From NCBI GenBank assembly GCA_036245525.1, contig BTPG01000003.1:156591080-156655079 (forward strand): 64,000 nucleotides of DNA, in the 5' to 3' direction. This document shows, in pieces, positions 48,301 through 58,099 of this stretch; within the stretch, counting starts at the first letter, position 1; each line of letters starts with the position of its first letter. A model generated the notes under the pieces. That model saw nothing but the letters and a program-made list of their open reading frames with translations, ran no database searches and was not told where the DNA came from. A program made the position numbers and the translations under genes. This stretch comes from Semisulcospira habei (taxonomy: Eukaryota; Mollusca; Gastropoda; Semisulcospiridae).

Positions 48301-51300
48301 GGGTCTGTCACAGCTGATGGGTAGGTCGGTCTCTGCCGGCTGGATGTCTGGGGGGTCGGGTGGGCTAGGTCTGTTCAGTAACTCTTCAAAATACTCGGCC
48401 CATCTGTCGAGTTGGTCTGCTCTGTCTGCAATAGGCTTGCCTTCTTTGTCTTTTACTGGTCTTTCTGTATGGCCATACTTGCCTGACAATCTTCTGGTAA
48501 TGTCGTAGAGCTGTTTCATGTTGCCGCTGCCTGCTGCCTTTTCTGCCTCTGCTGCCAGGCTGTGTAGGCCCTCTTGTCTGCCCTGATACTCCTCTTCACC
48601 TCGCGGTTGGCTTCCGAGTATTCCCCCTGTGCCCTTACTTTGGCTGCTCTCGTGCGACTGTTGTTGACAACTGCTTTCTTCTGCTTCCTCACTTTGAACT
48701 ATCTTCTTCAAGGTCTGTGCCGACAGCCAGTCCTTGTGATGGTGTTTCCTGAACCCTACAGTGTCTTTGCAGGTTGAGTTCAGCGCCTCTCTAACTGCCT
48801 TCCACTGCTGCCTTCCGCCTCCTCTTCATTTACTAGCTCCTGTAGCGCTTGAAACCAGTTGGAGAGCACCAGTTTGAACTCTTCTCTAACTCCAGTTTCT
48901 CTCAGGAGGCCTACATTATAGCGCTGTCTTCTTGTTGTCTCTGTGCGGCTTTTCTTTAGCTTGAGCTTCATTCTTAAGGTAAGCAGATGGTGGTCAGAGG
49001 CGACATCTGCTCCCCTCCTCACTCGAACATCTTGAAGGGATCTTCTAAATTTCTTGCTAATGCAGATATGGTCTATTTGGTTCTCTGTTGTATGGTCAGG
49101 TGAGACCCAAGTTGCTTTGTGTATTCTTCTGTGTGGGAAGATGCTGCCTCCAATGACAAGTCGGTTTAGAGCACAAAAGTCTACAAACCTCTCCCCGTTC
49201 TCACTCATCTCTGAGCCTAGTCCCTGTCTCCCCATCACCTCTTCGTATCCGGTGTTGTCCTCCCCTATTTTGGCATTAAAATCGCCCATGACGATGGTGA
49301 TGTCTCGCTCCGCACATTTGTCCAAGGCACTCTGGAGTCGGTCATAGAACTCTTGTTTCTCTTCCTCGTCACTGTCATTAGTGGGCGCATAACACTGGAT
49401 GACGTTCAGCTTGAGCCTTTTCTTGGTTCTAAAGGCTGCTGTGATAATTCTTGGCCCAAGAGGTTCCCAGCCCATCAGCGCTCTCTGTGCCACTGGTGAC
49501 AGCATGAATGCTACACCTTCTGTATGGGGGGCATTCTCCTCTTCATGACCTGAATACAGAATCATCTCCCCACTTAACAGCCTTTTCTGGCCAGACTGCG
49601 TCCATCTGGCTTCACTGATACCTAGCAGGGAAAGGTTGTACTTTTGCATTTCCGCTGCTATCTGGGCGGCCTTGCCGCTCTGGTACATGGTCTTGACGTT
49701 CCATGTGCCCATGGTTGTATCCCTGGATAGAGAGAGGCGGCTCGGTCCTGTGGCTTCCGAAGACTTCCGGCTTTCACCACAGGACGTCATAAGTCTTCTG
49801 GTAGAAGAACCTTCCTCCTCCAGGGAAGGAATTACTGTTAGTCTTTTCGTCGGCGTTTTTGTAGCTATTTCCTTTTTTGCAGGGTGGGAAAGCTACCCCC
49901 ACGCCCAACCCCCTTACTAGGAGGACCAGGGGTTTTCTGTCGGGGTCACCTTCCCTTAGACCATGTTGGTTCACGGCACCTTATTTCATTCGGTGCACCC
50001 CTCTCACGAGGGACCCCCTATCCACCACCCAGGGGACGCGCCTCAACGCCATATGGTCCCAGCGCGAGGGCTCACAGCGTTTGATAGCTCCCAAACATCC
50101 CGGCAGCAGGACCCGGTCTGCGTATTGCAGGTGTATCTCAAGAGAGTGAAGCATCAGGAGAGGCCGCTCTCACCTCTTTCTGCCCATGGCTCCGGGGCGG
50201 GCCGACATCTCCGCCCGGACGATATTCGGGGATGCGATGGGTCATCCTGTCCGCATACAAGGAGATCTCTCCAGATGGGGCTAAGAGATTGCGGATTCGG
50301 GCACATGAAATCGGAGCGTTCGCCGCCAGCATCACGTTGACCGCAACTGCGCAGCCAGGGACATCATAGCAGCCATCGGGTGGCGAGCAGAGCCCATTTT
50401 CGCCCGCTACTATCCCTGAGAACTCTCCGCTCAACGAGAGACCCTGGCACTCGTCGGAGACATCTCGGCAGCGCAACATTCCCTCCGGGCGCCTCTCGCG
50501 CCATTGGTTAACCTTAGCTGAATTCGTCGGGAGGTTGCACCTCGAATCTAAGCCTTGCATGGGGTTAACTTCTTTTTAGTTCCCAGGGTCACCCTGGTCA
50601 GCCCCACAGGGTGGGTTTTCCCTTATTCTGGGGCATGTGTTTCTGTCTACCCTTGGTCCATTCACCTGTATTTTCCTTTTTTAAACTCTCCCTTGTCTGC
50701 ACTACCTGTAGCTCTTGATATTGGATGTGTGTTGCTAAATGGTCTTAGCTTTATTTAGGCCCCATGTCATAGGTTTATTTAACGTATTGGACCGGCTGGC
50801 GACATAATTCACTATTCTGTTGTTTTCTTTTTCACAAGCAGTGCAGGCACGTCCTGAGAAAGTCTTGTTGCTGTCGGGACGTTAATCAATCGAAGCTAAG
50901 CGTATGGCAGTGGCATGGCTTGGGCGGCACCCTCCTACTTTTCGTTATTCTTCCATACAGTAATGTCATCGGTATGGATTTTGAAGAAACAAATGTATTT
51001 TTTTCTAAAAGATATTTTTGGGTGAAAAATACTTACCGATGGCATTACTCGCAGGACCCTTCCGCCTGCCCCGCTTGCCGCCAGCACGCTAAGAGTAAGA
51101 CTGATGGGAACATACGGCGCGCGCACCCGGATGGAGGGAGGGGAGACTATCCAGGTGCTTGGTTAAAACTCCCTAGTGTTACGGCCCGTGTCGTGTGGGT
51201 ACACACAAACGGCTTTGAGGCTGAATTCGGTAAGCTAAAGGGTATATTCCATACAGTAATGCCATCGGTAAGTATTTTTCGAAAAAATATCTTTATTTTC

Positions 51301-52672
51301 TCATAAACATTACTGATGACATGACTAACAGGAAGTGTCTACTTACTCACACGATTTTAGCCTAAGAACCCGTTGTGCTATCGCACAACCCGGCAGGCAC
51401 TCTGGGAACCCTCAGAGGGGCCGAGAGTTGTCTCCCGTGCCTGCCCATCCTGTTCTGAGTCATACGCTGATTCCTCAGTCTGTCTACTTAGCTCGTACTG
51501 TTCAGACTTGCCTTCACGTGACTGTTTTGGAACCCGTGCTGGACTGTTGTTGGGCCTGCTTCCCCTGCGGTGCCCTCCTTGCCTTGTGCTTTGCTTCCAA
51601 GGGAGCTTCTGTTGCTCTGCTGCCCGGCTGTAGATTCTCGACACTTCTTCCCGCGCTGACGGTGGTATGGAGGTGCCTTCCCCCGTTCCCGCTGCTGCGG
51701 AGAGGTAAGGTAGCTGTTCTAGCCTTTGGCCGGCCTCTGGGCGGGATGCCAGTTCGTTGGAGCCCTCGGCTTCGCGTGTTATATTTGACTACCATTTGCA
51801 CCGGACTTCTTCTTAGCTTGACGCGGCTCCTGGGGCCAGCGCCCGTGCTCTTCGCTGGCGGTTCGAGTGTGGTGTGGCTGGGCGCTTACTGCGTTGTGCT
51901 TTGTTCCTTTGGCGTCGTAGGCTACGCTTAGCTTGGCGGGACCCCTCATTCCCGCGCCTTCGCACGTTAGGGTGGCCGTTGTAGGGCCTAACCCCATATA
52001 TGTTGGTTTGCTATTGTAACCTTGGCCTCGAATGTTCGCCTTAACTGGGCAGAGCCACGTGCTCTCGCTCGTACACTTGCATGTGTATTATGTGTTGCAG
52101 TTGCCAGGTGCGGACCTGCACACTGTGCAGCGATTAACAGTGGCCAACGGACAACCACAAGGTCTGCCTTCCCTGCTCTGGCTGTGCCTTGGACCGCACC
52201 TGTGACATCTGCTCAGCCTGGCCTGAACTGAGGTTGTCTCAGTTATGGAGCTTCTACAGGCGGGACTGGCCGTCCCCTGTGAGTGCCCCCCACTGTGCCC
52301 GGAGCAGTGACCAAACGCGACCGTGCCGACCCTGTGGAACGTACGCCGCGCCACACCCAGCACTGGTCGGAGAACTGAAGTCAATGCGCGGACACACAGC
52401 ACCTGCCTCACGGAGCCTGGCCTACGGGGACGCGTGTCACGCCGCCCCTTGTCTGCTATCAGTTCTCGCTCATCTCTCACGCTCGCGGACTCTTCCGGGG
52501 GGTCCATATGCCGGCAGGGGAGCCCGTCACTGAGCCCGGCTCTCAGAGATGAAGTGACACGCGCCGAGGACCTCGCGGACCCTTTGGAGCCCTCTCGAGT
52601 TTCCTCCAACTTCTGGCGATCTCTCTCCTGTGGATGCTCATCGGAAGGACCACCGCGCGCACCGGACGACCG

Positions 52673-52706
<34 letters not shown>

Positions 52707-54335
52707 CGCGCTCCTCACGTCACCCTTCTGCCTCCCCTCGGTGCTGCTCAGGCAGAAGCCCTTGTCGTCGGGATCATGGACGTCGCTCCCGTCTTTGCAG
52801 CTGCTCCCCTCGCGCCTCCCGGCGTGACTCCCCCCGGTCTCTGCCACGGTCTCGTCGCAGCCCCTCGGGAGACCGATTTTTTCTCTGACCGTAGGTGGCC
52901 CCCCGTCAGGGATGGTATTCCGGACACTCCCAGGCCTTCGTCTGCCCCCTTCCCACAGTGGACCCGGCGGCCATCCTTCAGGCGGGCAGCCACACCCTCC
53001 TAAAGCATGCGATTCCCCATGGCTTGGATAGTACTGCTATGATCGTTCGCAACACCCTCGCCTGCTTGGGCTTCCTTAAGCTGCTCACCCAAGCCTTCGT
53101 TCGCCGGATCGAGGATGCCTGGCATCCCTCCTTGACTCCCCTCCTAGGAGATCTCCTCGCTCTCGCGGAAGTGGCCAACCATGCCCGTCGCTCCGGGCGC
53201 GGGTGGGCGGGCCGCCTGACTCTTGCGCTCCTCCGCCCCCGCCGGCCGTCCTGGGGTCTCCAGTCGGCAGGAGGCTTGCCCAGTTCAGCAAAGTGTGGCA
53301 CTCGCTGTTTCCAGACGACCCCTGGATTCGGACCACCGTCTCCGACGGCCTTCAGTATCCTTCCGCTCTCCTCCTCCGCTTCATCGCTTCCCTGGGTGGA
53401 CCTCCACGCCCTCTGACGCACTGAAGATCAGCGCTCTACGTGGAGAAGTTACCACTCTCCTGCAGAAGGCCGCCACAGAGGTGGTTGTGCGCCACGATCT
53501 CCAGCCTTCTACAGCCACCTCTTCTGGTGCCCAACCAGGCGGCAAGTGGCGTCCAGTCATCGACCTCTCGGCGCTGAACGCCTTTATCGCGGCACCTCCC
53601 TTCCGCATGGAGACTGCCAGAGCCCTCAGAGCCTCCGTCCAGCCTTTGGACTTCGTGGTGAGCCTGGATCTATCCAACGCGTACCTGCACGTCCCCATTC
53701 ACCCCGCCTCGAGGAGGTACCTCCGCTTCGCCTGCGACGGGGTAGTCTACCAGTTCTGGGCCCTGCTGTTCGGTCTCAACCTCAGCCCCTGGGTTTTTAC
53801 CCGCCTCATGGATGCAGTGGTGGCCAAGGCTCGGCAGTCGTCTTCCAGTCCGACGTCCAACTACCTCGAATACCTCCTCTTAAGCAACCAGTTGGTGGCC
53901 ATCCTAGCAGCAGACAGAAATGCGCTGATGCGGCTTTTGGCTCAGTTGGGGTTTCTGATCAACGCAGGCAATTCGGACCTCACGCCCTCTCGCCGGTACG
54001 TCCACCTCGGCGTGAAGTTCGCCACCGATCTCAACAGAGTACGTTTGCCAGAGCAGCGGATTCAGCGGTTAGCCGCCTTGGCCTGCGAGTTAGACTAACA
54101 AGACGCAGCCCCTGCCGGAGTCTGGCTTCAGCTCCTTGGCGTGATGAATGCGGCCGCAGATCTCCTCCCACTCGGTCGTCTCTACTTCAGGCCGATACAG
54201 CTGCATCTCCTGCTTCACTGGCGCCCGTCCTCCGCCGACTTGACAGCCCTGGTACCAGTGATTCTGATGCTTTGCCCCCCACCTGCGGCATTGGATGGAT
54301 CCTGCGTGGCTGGCTACGTTCCCCCTTACGTTCCG

Positions 54336-54367
<32 letters not shown>

Positions 54368-57300
54368 GTTGTTACGGTGTGTCAACGCCAGTCTCTCCGG
54401 GTGGGGTGCCCATCTGCTACCAGACTTCAGCACGACGTCCGGTTACTGGCCTCCAGAGCTGGCCATCAGGCATATCAACTGGGTTGGAGCTGCAAGCAGT
54501 TTGGCAAGTCCTCATCGCTTGGGAGACGAGGCTCGGTCACCAGGAACTACTGGTTCTCTCCGACAACGCGACGGTGGTGGCGTACATCCAGAAGCAAGGC
54601 GGTACTCGCTCCCCTGACCTGTGCATGCTCCTCTACCGTCTGATGCTCTGGTGCCAGGACCGCGGCATTTCCCTCCTTGCGCGACACATTCCTGGTCACC
54701 TGAACGTCTTGGCTGACTCTCTCTCGTCGCGGCCAACTGCTCCACACGCTGTGGACTCTTCGCCGAGACATCTTCCAGATGATCTGTGCGCACTGGGAGA
54801 CCCCCTTGGTCGACTTGTTCGCCACGAGGTGGAACCACCAGCTTCCCCTCTTCGTCTCCCCGATCCCGGACCCCCTGGCCTGGGCTGTCAACACACTCTC
54901 CATCCCTTGGGACGGACTTATAGCTTATGCTTACACCCTGACAGTCCTTGTCCCCAAAGTCCTCCTCAAGCTTCGGGGGTGCAATGTGTTAGTCTTGCTG
55001 GTCGCCCCGTTCTCCTGGAACCGGTCTTGGACCACCGACCCCCTCAGCCTCACCAGAGACCCCCCCCCCCCCCCTGCGGTTACCCACGCCGGGGGGGGGG
55101 GGTGGGGGGGGGTCTGTGGGGGTCAAGCAGTCTCGCCAATCGCTGTTCCACCCATGCCCGGGGCATCTCCTCCTTCACGCCTGGAGATTGTGCGGCACGC
55201 CCTCACTGCTCGAGGCTTCTCGAGTGCAGCAGTGGAAGCGATCGCTTCAGCCCGCAGACCCTTGACATGGCGTGTCTACGAGGGAAAATGGCGAGTGCTG
55301 TGCTCCTGGTGCGAGGACCAATGCCTCTCCCCCACCGGTTTAATGAATCCCCAACTCGCGGATTTCTTCCTCTGGCTCTTCAGAGACCAGGGCTTAGCCC
55401 CTATCACCATCAGGGGCTACCTGTCCATGTTTGCCGACACCTACCGGCACCTCGGCCGCCCAGACCCCAGCGCCTGTAAAGACATCACCGATCTTATGAC
55501 TCACTTCGGCCTGCAGCGTCCAGTGCTCCGCTCACTTGATCCTTGCTGGGACCTCCCCTGGGTGCTGACGTGGCTAAACTCCACCAGATTTGAACCGCTG
55601 CCATTGGCCCGCTTCGTGGATTTGACGCGTAAGGCATGCTTCCTGTTGGCCCTTGCCACCGCGGCCCGAGTCAGCGAGCTACACACGCTATGGTGCGCCC
55701 TGCCTGCCTACAGTTTTGTGCGGATGGCTCCGTGCAGCTCTCACGGGTCCTCTTTCCTTGCCAAGACCAGGTCTCCATTGACCGCGCCACAGGTGATCAC
55801 CCTTCGGGCGCTGCATGGGATAAACTTTCCCCGGGAGACCAGGCAACAAGATCCCATGAGCGCCTACGCATTTATCTATGCCGAACCAAAGCCATCCGTA
55901 GAGGACGCTCACGCCTCTTCCTGCCTCTAAAACCCGGCAGAACTGACATTACAGCCCAGACGATATCTTCCTGGCTACACTGGGTCATTAGGTCCGCCTA
56001 CCAGGACCTCTTCCCACAGGGAGCGAAGAGGCTCAAGATACGCGCACACGAGGTACGAGCCATGGCCACGAGTCTCGCATTCGACCGGAACTGTGCTGTC
56101 AAGGACATCGTGGCGGCCGTGGGCTGGCGAGCTGAGTCAACTTTCGCTCGCTTCTACCTCCGGGATCTGGCAGGCCTCGCTCTGGTGGGGGACATCACTG
56201 CGGCACAACACTCCCTCCCGGCGCCTCAGGCACTTAGCTAAAATTATTGGGAGTGTGCGACGGGAAGGATGGCTCTGCATTGGCCCCGTGGGGGTGGTTG
56301 GGGTAGCGGCACCCTCCTCCTCCTCGCTATTCTTCCTGTTAGTCATGTCATCGGTAATGTTTTTGAAGAAATAAATTCATTTTTCTCTAAAAGGTATTTT
56401 TTCGAAAAATACTTTCCAATGACATGACTTGGAGGACCCTCCCTCCTGCCCCGCTTGCTGCTGGTGAGCTACGTATCCTGACTGAGGAATCAGCGTATGA
56501 CTCGGAACCAGATGGGCAGCACAGGAGACAACTCTCGGCCCCTCTGGGGGTTCCGAGTGCCTGCCGGGTTGTGCGATTGCACAACGGGTTCTTAGGCTAA
56601 AATTGTGTGAGTAAGTAGACACTTCCTGTTAATCATGTCATTGGTAAGTATTTTTCGAAAGAATATCTTTTAGAGAAAAATGTATTTTAGATAAAAATAC
56701 ATACTTGGAGACCAACTATCATTAAAGACCATCATTTAGGGGACTGCAGCCACCTAAATAATAATAACAAGGAGTACTTGTATAGTGCCTAACCTCTGAA
56801 ATTAGATCTCTAGGCGCTTGAAGAAAAGCTAATTGTACAAAAATAACTAATTACACAAACGCAATTTATGAAAAGTATAAATGATGGTCTTTAAACCCAT
56901 TACATCCTCAGGCTGACTTATATCAAATTTGCTTATGGTCCTATGAAAGCTACATTACAGATTAGGAGATAGAGCAACCATATAAGTTCACGGGTGGTGC
57001 CAGAATAGCTTGGTGCCTGAGGCGCCAAGCTATTCTGGCACCACCCTTGAACTGTCATAGTCAAGTTTATTTCAAGCAATAGTGTATCAGGATGAAAAGG
57101 GTAACAGGTGACATGTTTGCCCTGCAAGACTTCTCTGGTGAGAGAACCTACCTTTTAAGATCTTGCAAAAGGTAACCACCTTTTCAAAACGGATTCTACT
57201 GTACTGAAGTGGCAATGGACTACTTTTGCCTCTGCCATCCGTTGTACAATCGAGGCTTGCTGTCTGCTGAGATCTTTGATCATAGGTTGACACAGATTTG

Positions 57301-57777
57301 TTGCCTTGGGAGTGTTTGTTTGATCTAATGCAGTGTGATAATAGAGACTTTGTCCACAGCCTCACCATATGAACGTATCACAGACCTCAACACACTGGAC
57401 AGCTTTCTTCAGGATCAAGCGGAGAAGGAAATGCGCTCTAAACAAGGTAATTTGCGTGTGTTACTGTTTGTAATGACATGGTCTGAATGTGATGAATTTA
57501 GCGTTGTCATGTCCATCAAGACTTTGTGCCACTCTTTGTTGTTCAGTTGGGCACAGCAAATGTCTGTGCCACATACCACCTGATTTCAAATCTCTTTCTT
57601 GGTACAGCCACCCCTGAGAACCTGAACACAGGTTCTTCATCTTTCTGGTCCTATGGTGCCAGTGCCCTCGATCTGACCTATACACTGCGGAAATATGCTT
57701 ATCAGCTGGCCACCCTCTCACCCCAGTCTCCCGCCAAGACCAGTTCTGCTGACCAGGCCGTGTCTGGCCTCGATGAG
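39213..57777 (+). CDS. TMEM209: TMEM209, N-terminal part (7 exons, 3' end outside window)
   Basis: TMEM209 is a nuclear-envelope membrane protein that associates with nuclear pore components in mammals. Exons: 39213-39349, 39701-39765, 40294-40434, 41678-41943, 42622-42736, 57360-57446 and 57608-57777. They join in phase to 327 codons and the last ends at GAG/gtgaga, so the gene continues past the window. Two hydrophobic segments are visible, about residues 35-46 (NVIVAVLLALIY) and 70-92 (CVGLILVIKIFL, FLASYFWSYMF). A long Ser/Pro/Gly-rich linker follows, then the conserved SPYERITDL and the Trp/Tyr-rich segment (SSFWSYGASALDL, LRKYAYQLATLSP). The family is about 560 residues. The intron 42737-57359 (14.6 kb) holds a LINE fragment and DIRS elements C and D; the last intron contains element E. 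Confidence 0.9.
39701..39765 (+). CDS. TMEM209: TMEM209 exon 2
   Basis: 65 bp after a long T-tract and gtcatttcag; phase 2 in, phase 1 out. Encodes KYHTVFRHFAIEVNELMW. Confidence 0.87.
39943..40149. mobile_element. Hairpin MITE, family 1, in a TMEM209 intron
   Basis: Bounded by ttaacccatttcactctgac and ggagttaaactggttaa; core 39976-40080 with arms ggatcaaccttgataattc and cgtatggttgatcc. Confidence 0.75.
40294..40434 (+). CDS. TMEM209: TMEM209 exon 3, second membrane segment
   Basis: 141 bp after ctttttcag. Encodes the second hydrophobic segment, then GPVDLTERQRVLLG. Confidence 0.88.
40855..41560 (-). mobile_element. I-clade-like LINE fragment (RNase H and C-terminal zinc knuckle)
   Basis: Minus strand in a TMEM209 intron. 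Reads an RNase H end (SILQALKTPKDKDL, VLQWIPARCKVRGNETAD), then RTGHNKLNWHLHTKFG and CPCNSGSTTTDHVLQTC, typical of I-group LINE C-termini. 5'-truncated at 41560. Both flanks carry a similar sequence, ataaataaa.ta.gctatt.cggcacca (about 40782 and 41560), possibly a long target duplication. Confidence 0.75.
41678..41943 (+). CDS. TMEM209: TMEM209 exon 4, Ser/Pro/Gln-rich linker
   Basis: 266 bp after tttttgcag; 89 codons with the carried-over base. Low-complexity linker with LSPGF and HSPGF repeats and a Gln tract. Confidence 0.85.
41944..42418. other. TMEM209 intron, nothing recognised
   Basis: A/T-rich intron with short homopolymers (42068-42095). No repeat family or ORF that I can support. 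Confidence 0.5.
42419..42520. mobile_element. Hairpin MITE, family 1 (diverged), in a TMEM209 intron
   Basis: Core ttggcgcctagaggcgccaa with outer arms gtttaaggtgtgtgcca and tggcacaaatcttaaac. Confidence 0.65.
42622..42736 (+). CDS. TMEM209: TMEM209 exon 5, Ser/Gly-rich linker
   Basis: 115 bp after cctttgcag, ending GCATCTA/gtaagt in phase 1. The next exon is 14.6 kb away beyond elements C and D. Confidence 0.83.
43044..44697 (-). mobile_element. LINE fragment (copy 2 of the element at 17254-18434), longer 5'
   Basis: Minus-strand copy in the large TMEM209 intron. It adds upstream RT: AEDHLPEGQCGFRANRSTTD and VTFVDLTKAFDTVSRQGM (motif A), a gap with stops near 44140-44300, then LLFADDAALVAHTE and the shared C-terminal region. 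Frameshifts near 43346. DIRS C begins immediately beyond its truncated 5' end at 44697. Confidence 0.82.
45317..46080 (+). pseudogene. DIRS C RNase H region, frameshifted
   Basis: Starts TDQAWLASRVPLF, then NWLELKAIWLALISWE (Glu kept), LILSNNATVLAYIQKQ (the family Asp of LSDN is Asn here) and [15 protein letters not shown]. Frameshifts near 45760 and 45880 precede the linker ([14 protein letters not shown]). The Asp-to-Asn change would abolish activity. Confidence 0.8.
46785..48711 (-). pseudogene. RTE-like LINE reverse transcriptase, one frameshift
   Basis: RT fingers and motif A in 48711-47581, motifs C to thumb in 47873-46785 with catalytic FADD (DFADDLALL). The C-terminus GRPRNSWRRDLQADIK and WSRIEGEAQDR matches the family tail. 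The frameshift between the halves means no full protein. Confidence 0.83.
48780..49790 (-). pseudogene. RTE-like LINE endonuclease domain
   Basis: AP-type endonuclease/exonuclease/phosphatase fold, 336 codons. Visible motifs: GTWNVKTM (N of the metal site), GISEARWTQ (catalytic Glu), MGDFNAKIG (Asp/Asn), TTENQIDHICIS and ASDHHLL (final SDH). Only this part of the element is uninterrupted. Confidence 0.83.
50555..50890. repeat. Dispersed repeat, copy 2
   Basis: Matches 7155-7490 with few changes (ends gctgtcgggacgttaatcaat). Inserted between the recombinase end and the ICR of DIRS C. Confidence 0.65.
51667..51704 (+). pseudogene. DIRS D gag exon 1
   Basis: MEVPSPVPAAAE plus AG, then donor gtaaggtag. 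Joining to 52101 (after tgtgttgcag) gives the same phase as in copies B and E. Intron 396 bp. Confidence 0.65.
52101..53200 (+). pseudogene. DIRS D gag exon 2, degenerate
   Basis: Cys/His cluster at 52101-52280 with one in-frame TAA (TCTLCSD-stop-QWPTDNH, CLPCSGCALDRTC, LWSFYRRDWPSP). A degenerate Ser/Arg/Pro region includes a 33-base C tract. The helical part (WYSGHSQAFVCPLP, LACLGFLKLLTQAF) at 52895-53180 then joins out of register to the RT leader, so the gag C-terminus is partly deleted. Confidence 0.77.
53223..54098 (+). pseudogene. DIRS D reverse transcriptase, catalytic site lost
   Basis: [14 protein letters not shown], then SLDLSNAYLHV (motif A Asp retained, following Asp changed to Asn), [10 protein letters not shown], and the catalytic YLDD changed to YLEY (SNYLEYLLL). 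[14 protein letters not shown] follows. A premature stop at 54098. Inactive. Confidence 0.85.
54099..55060 (+). pseudogene. DIRS D RNase H region
   Basis: [18 protein letters not shown], a C tract expanded at the Pro codons (54337-54365), [17 protein letters not shown] (first Asp now Asn), VLSDNATVVAYIQKQ and [15 protein letters not shown], then the linker [14 protein letters not shown]. Frameshifted three times. Confidence 0.8.
55140..56241 (+). pseudogene. DIRS D tyrosine recombinase, two frameshifts
   Basis: [55 protein letters not shown] (first Arg), then after frameshifts near 55690 and 55870 [18 protein letters not shown] and [11 protein letters not shown] few residues after RDLAG are deleted compared with copy B. 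Confidence 0.85.
56343..56428 (+). repeat. ICR of DIRS D
   Basis: gtcatgtcatcggtaatg ... ttttttcgaaaaatactttcc; the halves complement the left and right outer ends. Confidence 0.75.
56719..56895. repeat. Hairpin element split by an inverted SINE 3' end
   Basis: tcattaaagaccatcattta (56719) and taaatgatggtctttaa (56879) are the arms of the hairpin also at 6050-6112. Between them (56758-56878) lies a reversed SINE 3' end with a ttattattat-type tail. The insertion seems to duplicate taaat. Confidence 0.65.
56970..57065. mobile_element. Hairpin MITE, family 1, in a TMEM209 intron
   Basis: Arms gggtggtgccagaatagc and gctattctggcaccaccc with the centre ttggtgcctgaggcgccaa. Confidence 0.75.
57360..57446 (+). 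CDS. TMEM209: TMEM209 exon 6
   Basis: 87 bp between gtccacag and gtaatt. Completes the split Thr codon and encodes SPYERITDL and DSFLQDQAEKE, a conserved family block. Confidence 0.88.
57608..57777 (+). CDS. TMEM209: TMEM209 exon 7
   Basis: 170 bp between ttggtacag and gtgaga; 57 codons with the carried-over base, leaving phase 0. Encodes SSFWSYGASALDL and KYAYQLATLSPQSP. Confidence 0.88.
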
Positions 57778-58099
57778 GTGAGATTTGTGGGGTAGCGAGT
57801 CAGTTCCCTGCAGATGTAGCAGGAAAATGGGGAGCAAAAAATGAGAAATGCAGTTTTGGTAGCAACAGTGTAAGCACATGCAACGAAAAACCCAGATTTA
57901 CTCACCAACATGGCAGAAAATTGTATTCCACAAGCAAAAAAATCACACAAGAGATCTGTCCCTTCTTGAATCATAATTTTACGAGCTAAAAATCACTGTT
58001 GAAACTGCGCTCATGAGGATCGAACAAGCTCATCGTCAGAGATGATCCAAGGCACGTTATCGGCTACTTTGGCCTTGTTCCGACACCATTCGACGATGG
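57778..58099. other. TMEM209 intron start, nothing recognised
   Basis: Intron DNA between TMEM209 exon 7 and DIRS E. No ORF or repeat that I can support. Confidence 0.5.

Larger units (their letters stand above)
46782..50069 (-). mobile_element. RTE-like LINE, nearly full length, 13-bp target duplication
   Basis: 3.3 kb, flanked by GCTCACAGCGTTT at 46769-46781 and 50070-50082; removing it restores the recombinase reading. On the minus strand it has an endonuclease ORF (49790-48780: MGTWNVKTMYQSG, VIQCYAPTNDSDEEE, VMGDFNAKIGED, ASDHHLLTL), then RT in two frames (48711-47581: AAGPDGIPAES, NYRGITLLSVPGKVFN, VDYEKAFDSV; 47873-46785: GVRQGCLLSPFLFLL, DLDFADDLALL, LYGAETWRLTK). A single frameshift near 47860 separates the two parts. 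Length and motif order fit the RTE clade; assignment not verified. Confidence 0.87.
46100..50515 (+). pseudogene. DIRS C tyrosine recombinase, split by a LINE
   Basis: First half 46100-46768: [32 protein letters not shown] and AARVSELRALS with the first catalytic Arg. The second half resumes at 50083 (SSQTSRQQDPV, VLQVYLKRVKHQ) and runs in broken frames to about 50515 with RIRAHEIGAF and a degraded tyrosine region. A short tandem duplication (aagaatagacttt, 46702) also breaks the frame before the LINE. Confidence 0.82.
44698..51275 (+). mobile_element. DIRS element C, mosaic, split by a LINE
   Basis: Sense in the TMEM209 intron. ITRs 44703-44860 and 51118-51275 pair. A second leader of the B/D type (cattaccgatgacatgac, 45075-45170) follows at 45065 without its own right end, and at about 45317 jumps straight into RNase H. 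Gag and RT are therefore absent. The recombinase is split by an RTE-like LINE (46782-50069). A dispersed repeat (50555-50890) lies between the recombinase end and the ICR (50960-51050). Confidence 0.82.
51276..56700 (+). mobile_element. DIRS element D, complete ends, degenerate ORFs
   Basis: Starts directly at the terminal core of element C (gtatttttcgaaaaaatatc / cataaacattactgatgac). ITRs 51305-51470 and 56480-56640 pair (gaagtgtctacttact...gagtaagtagacacttc). Order: ITR, exon 1 (51667), gag (52101 on), RT, RNase H, recombinase, ICR (56343-56428), ITR. It carries three long C or G tracts (52673-52705, 54337-54365, 55059-55120). Sense in the TMEM209 intron. Confidence 0.87.
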
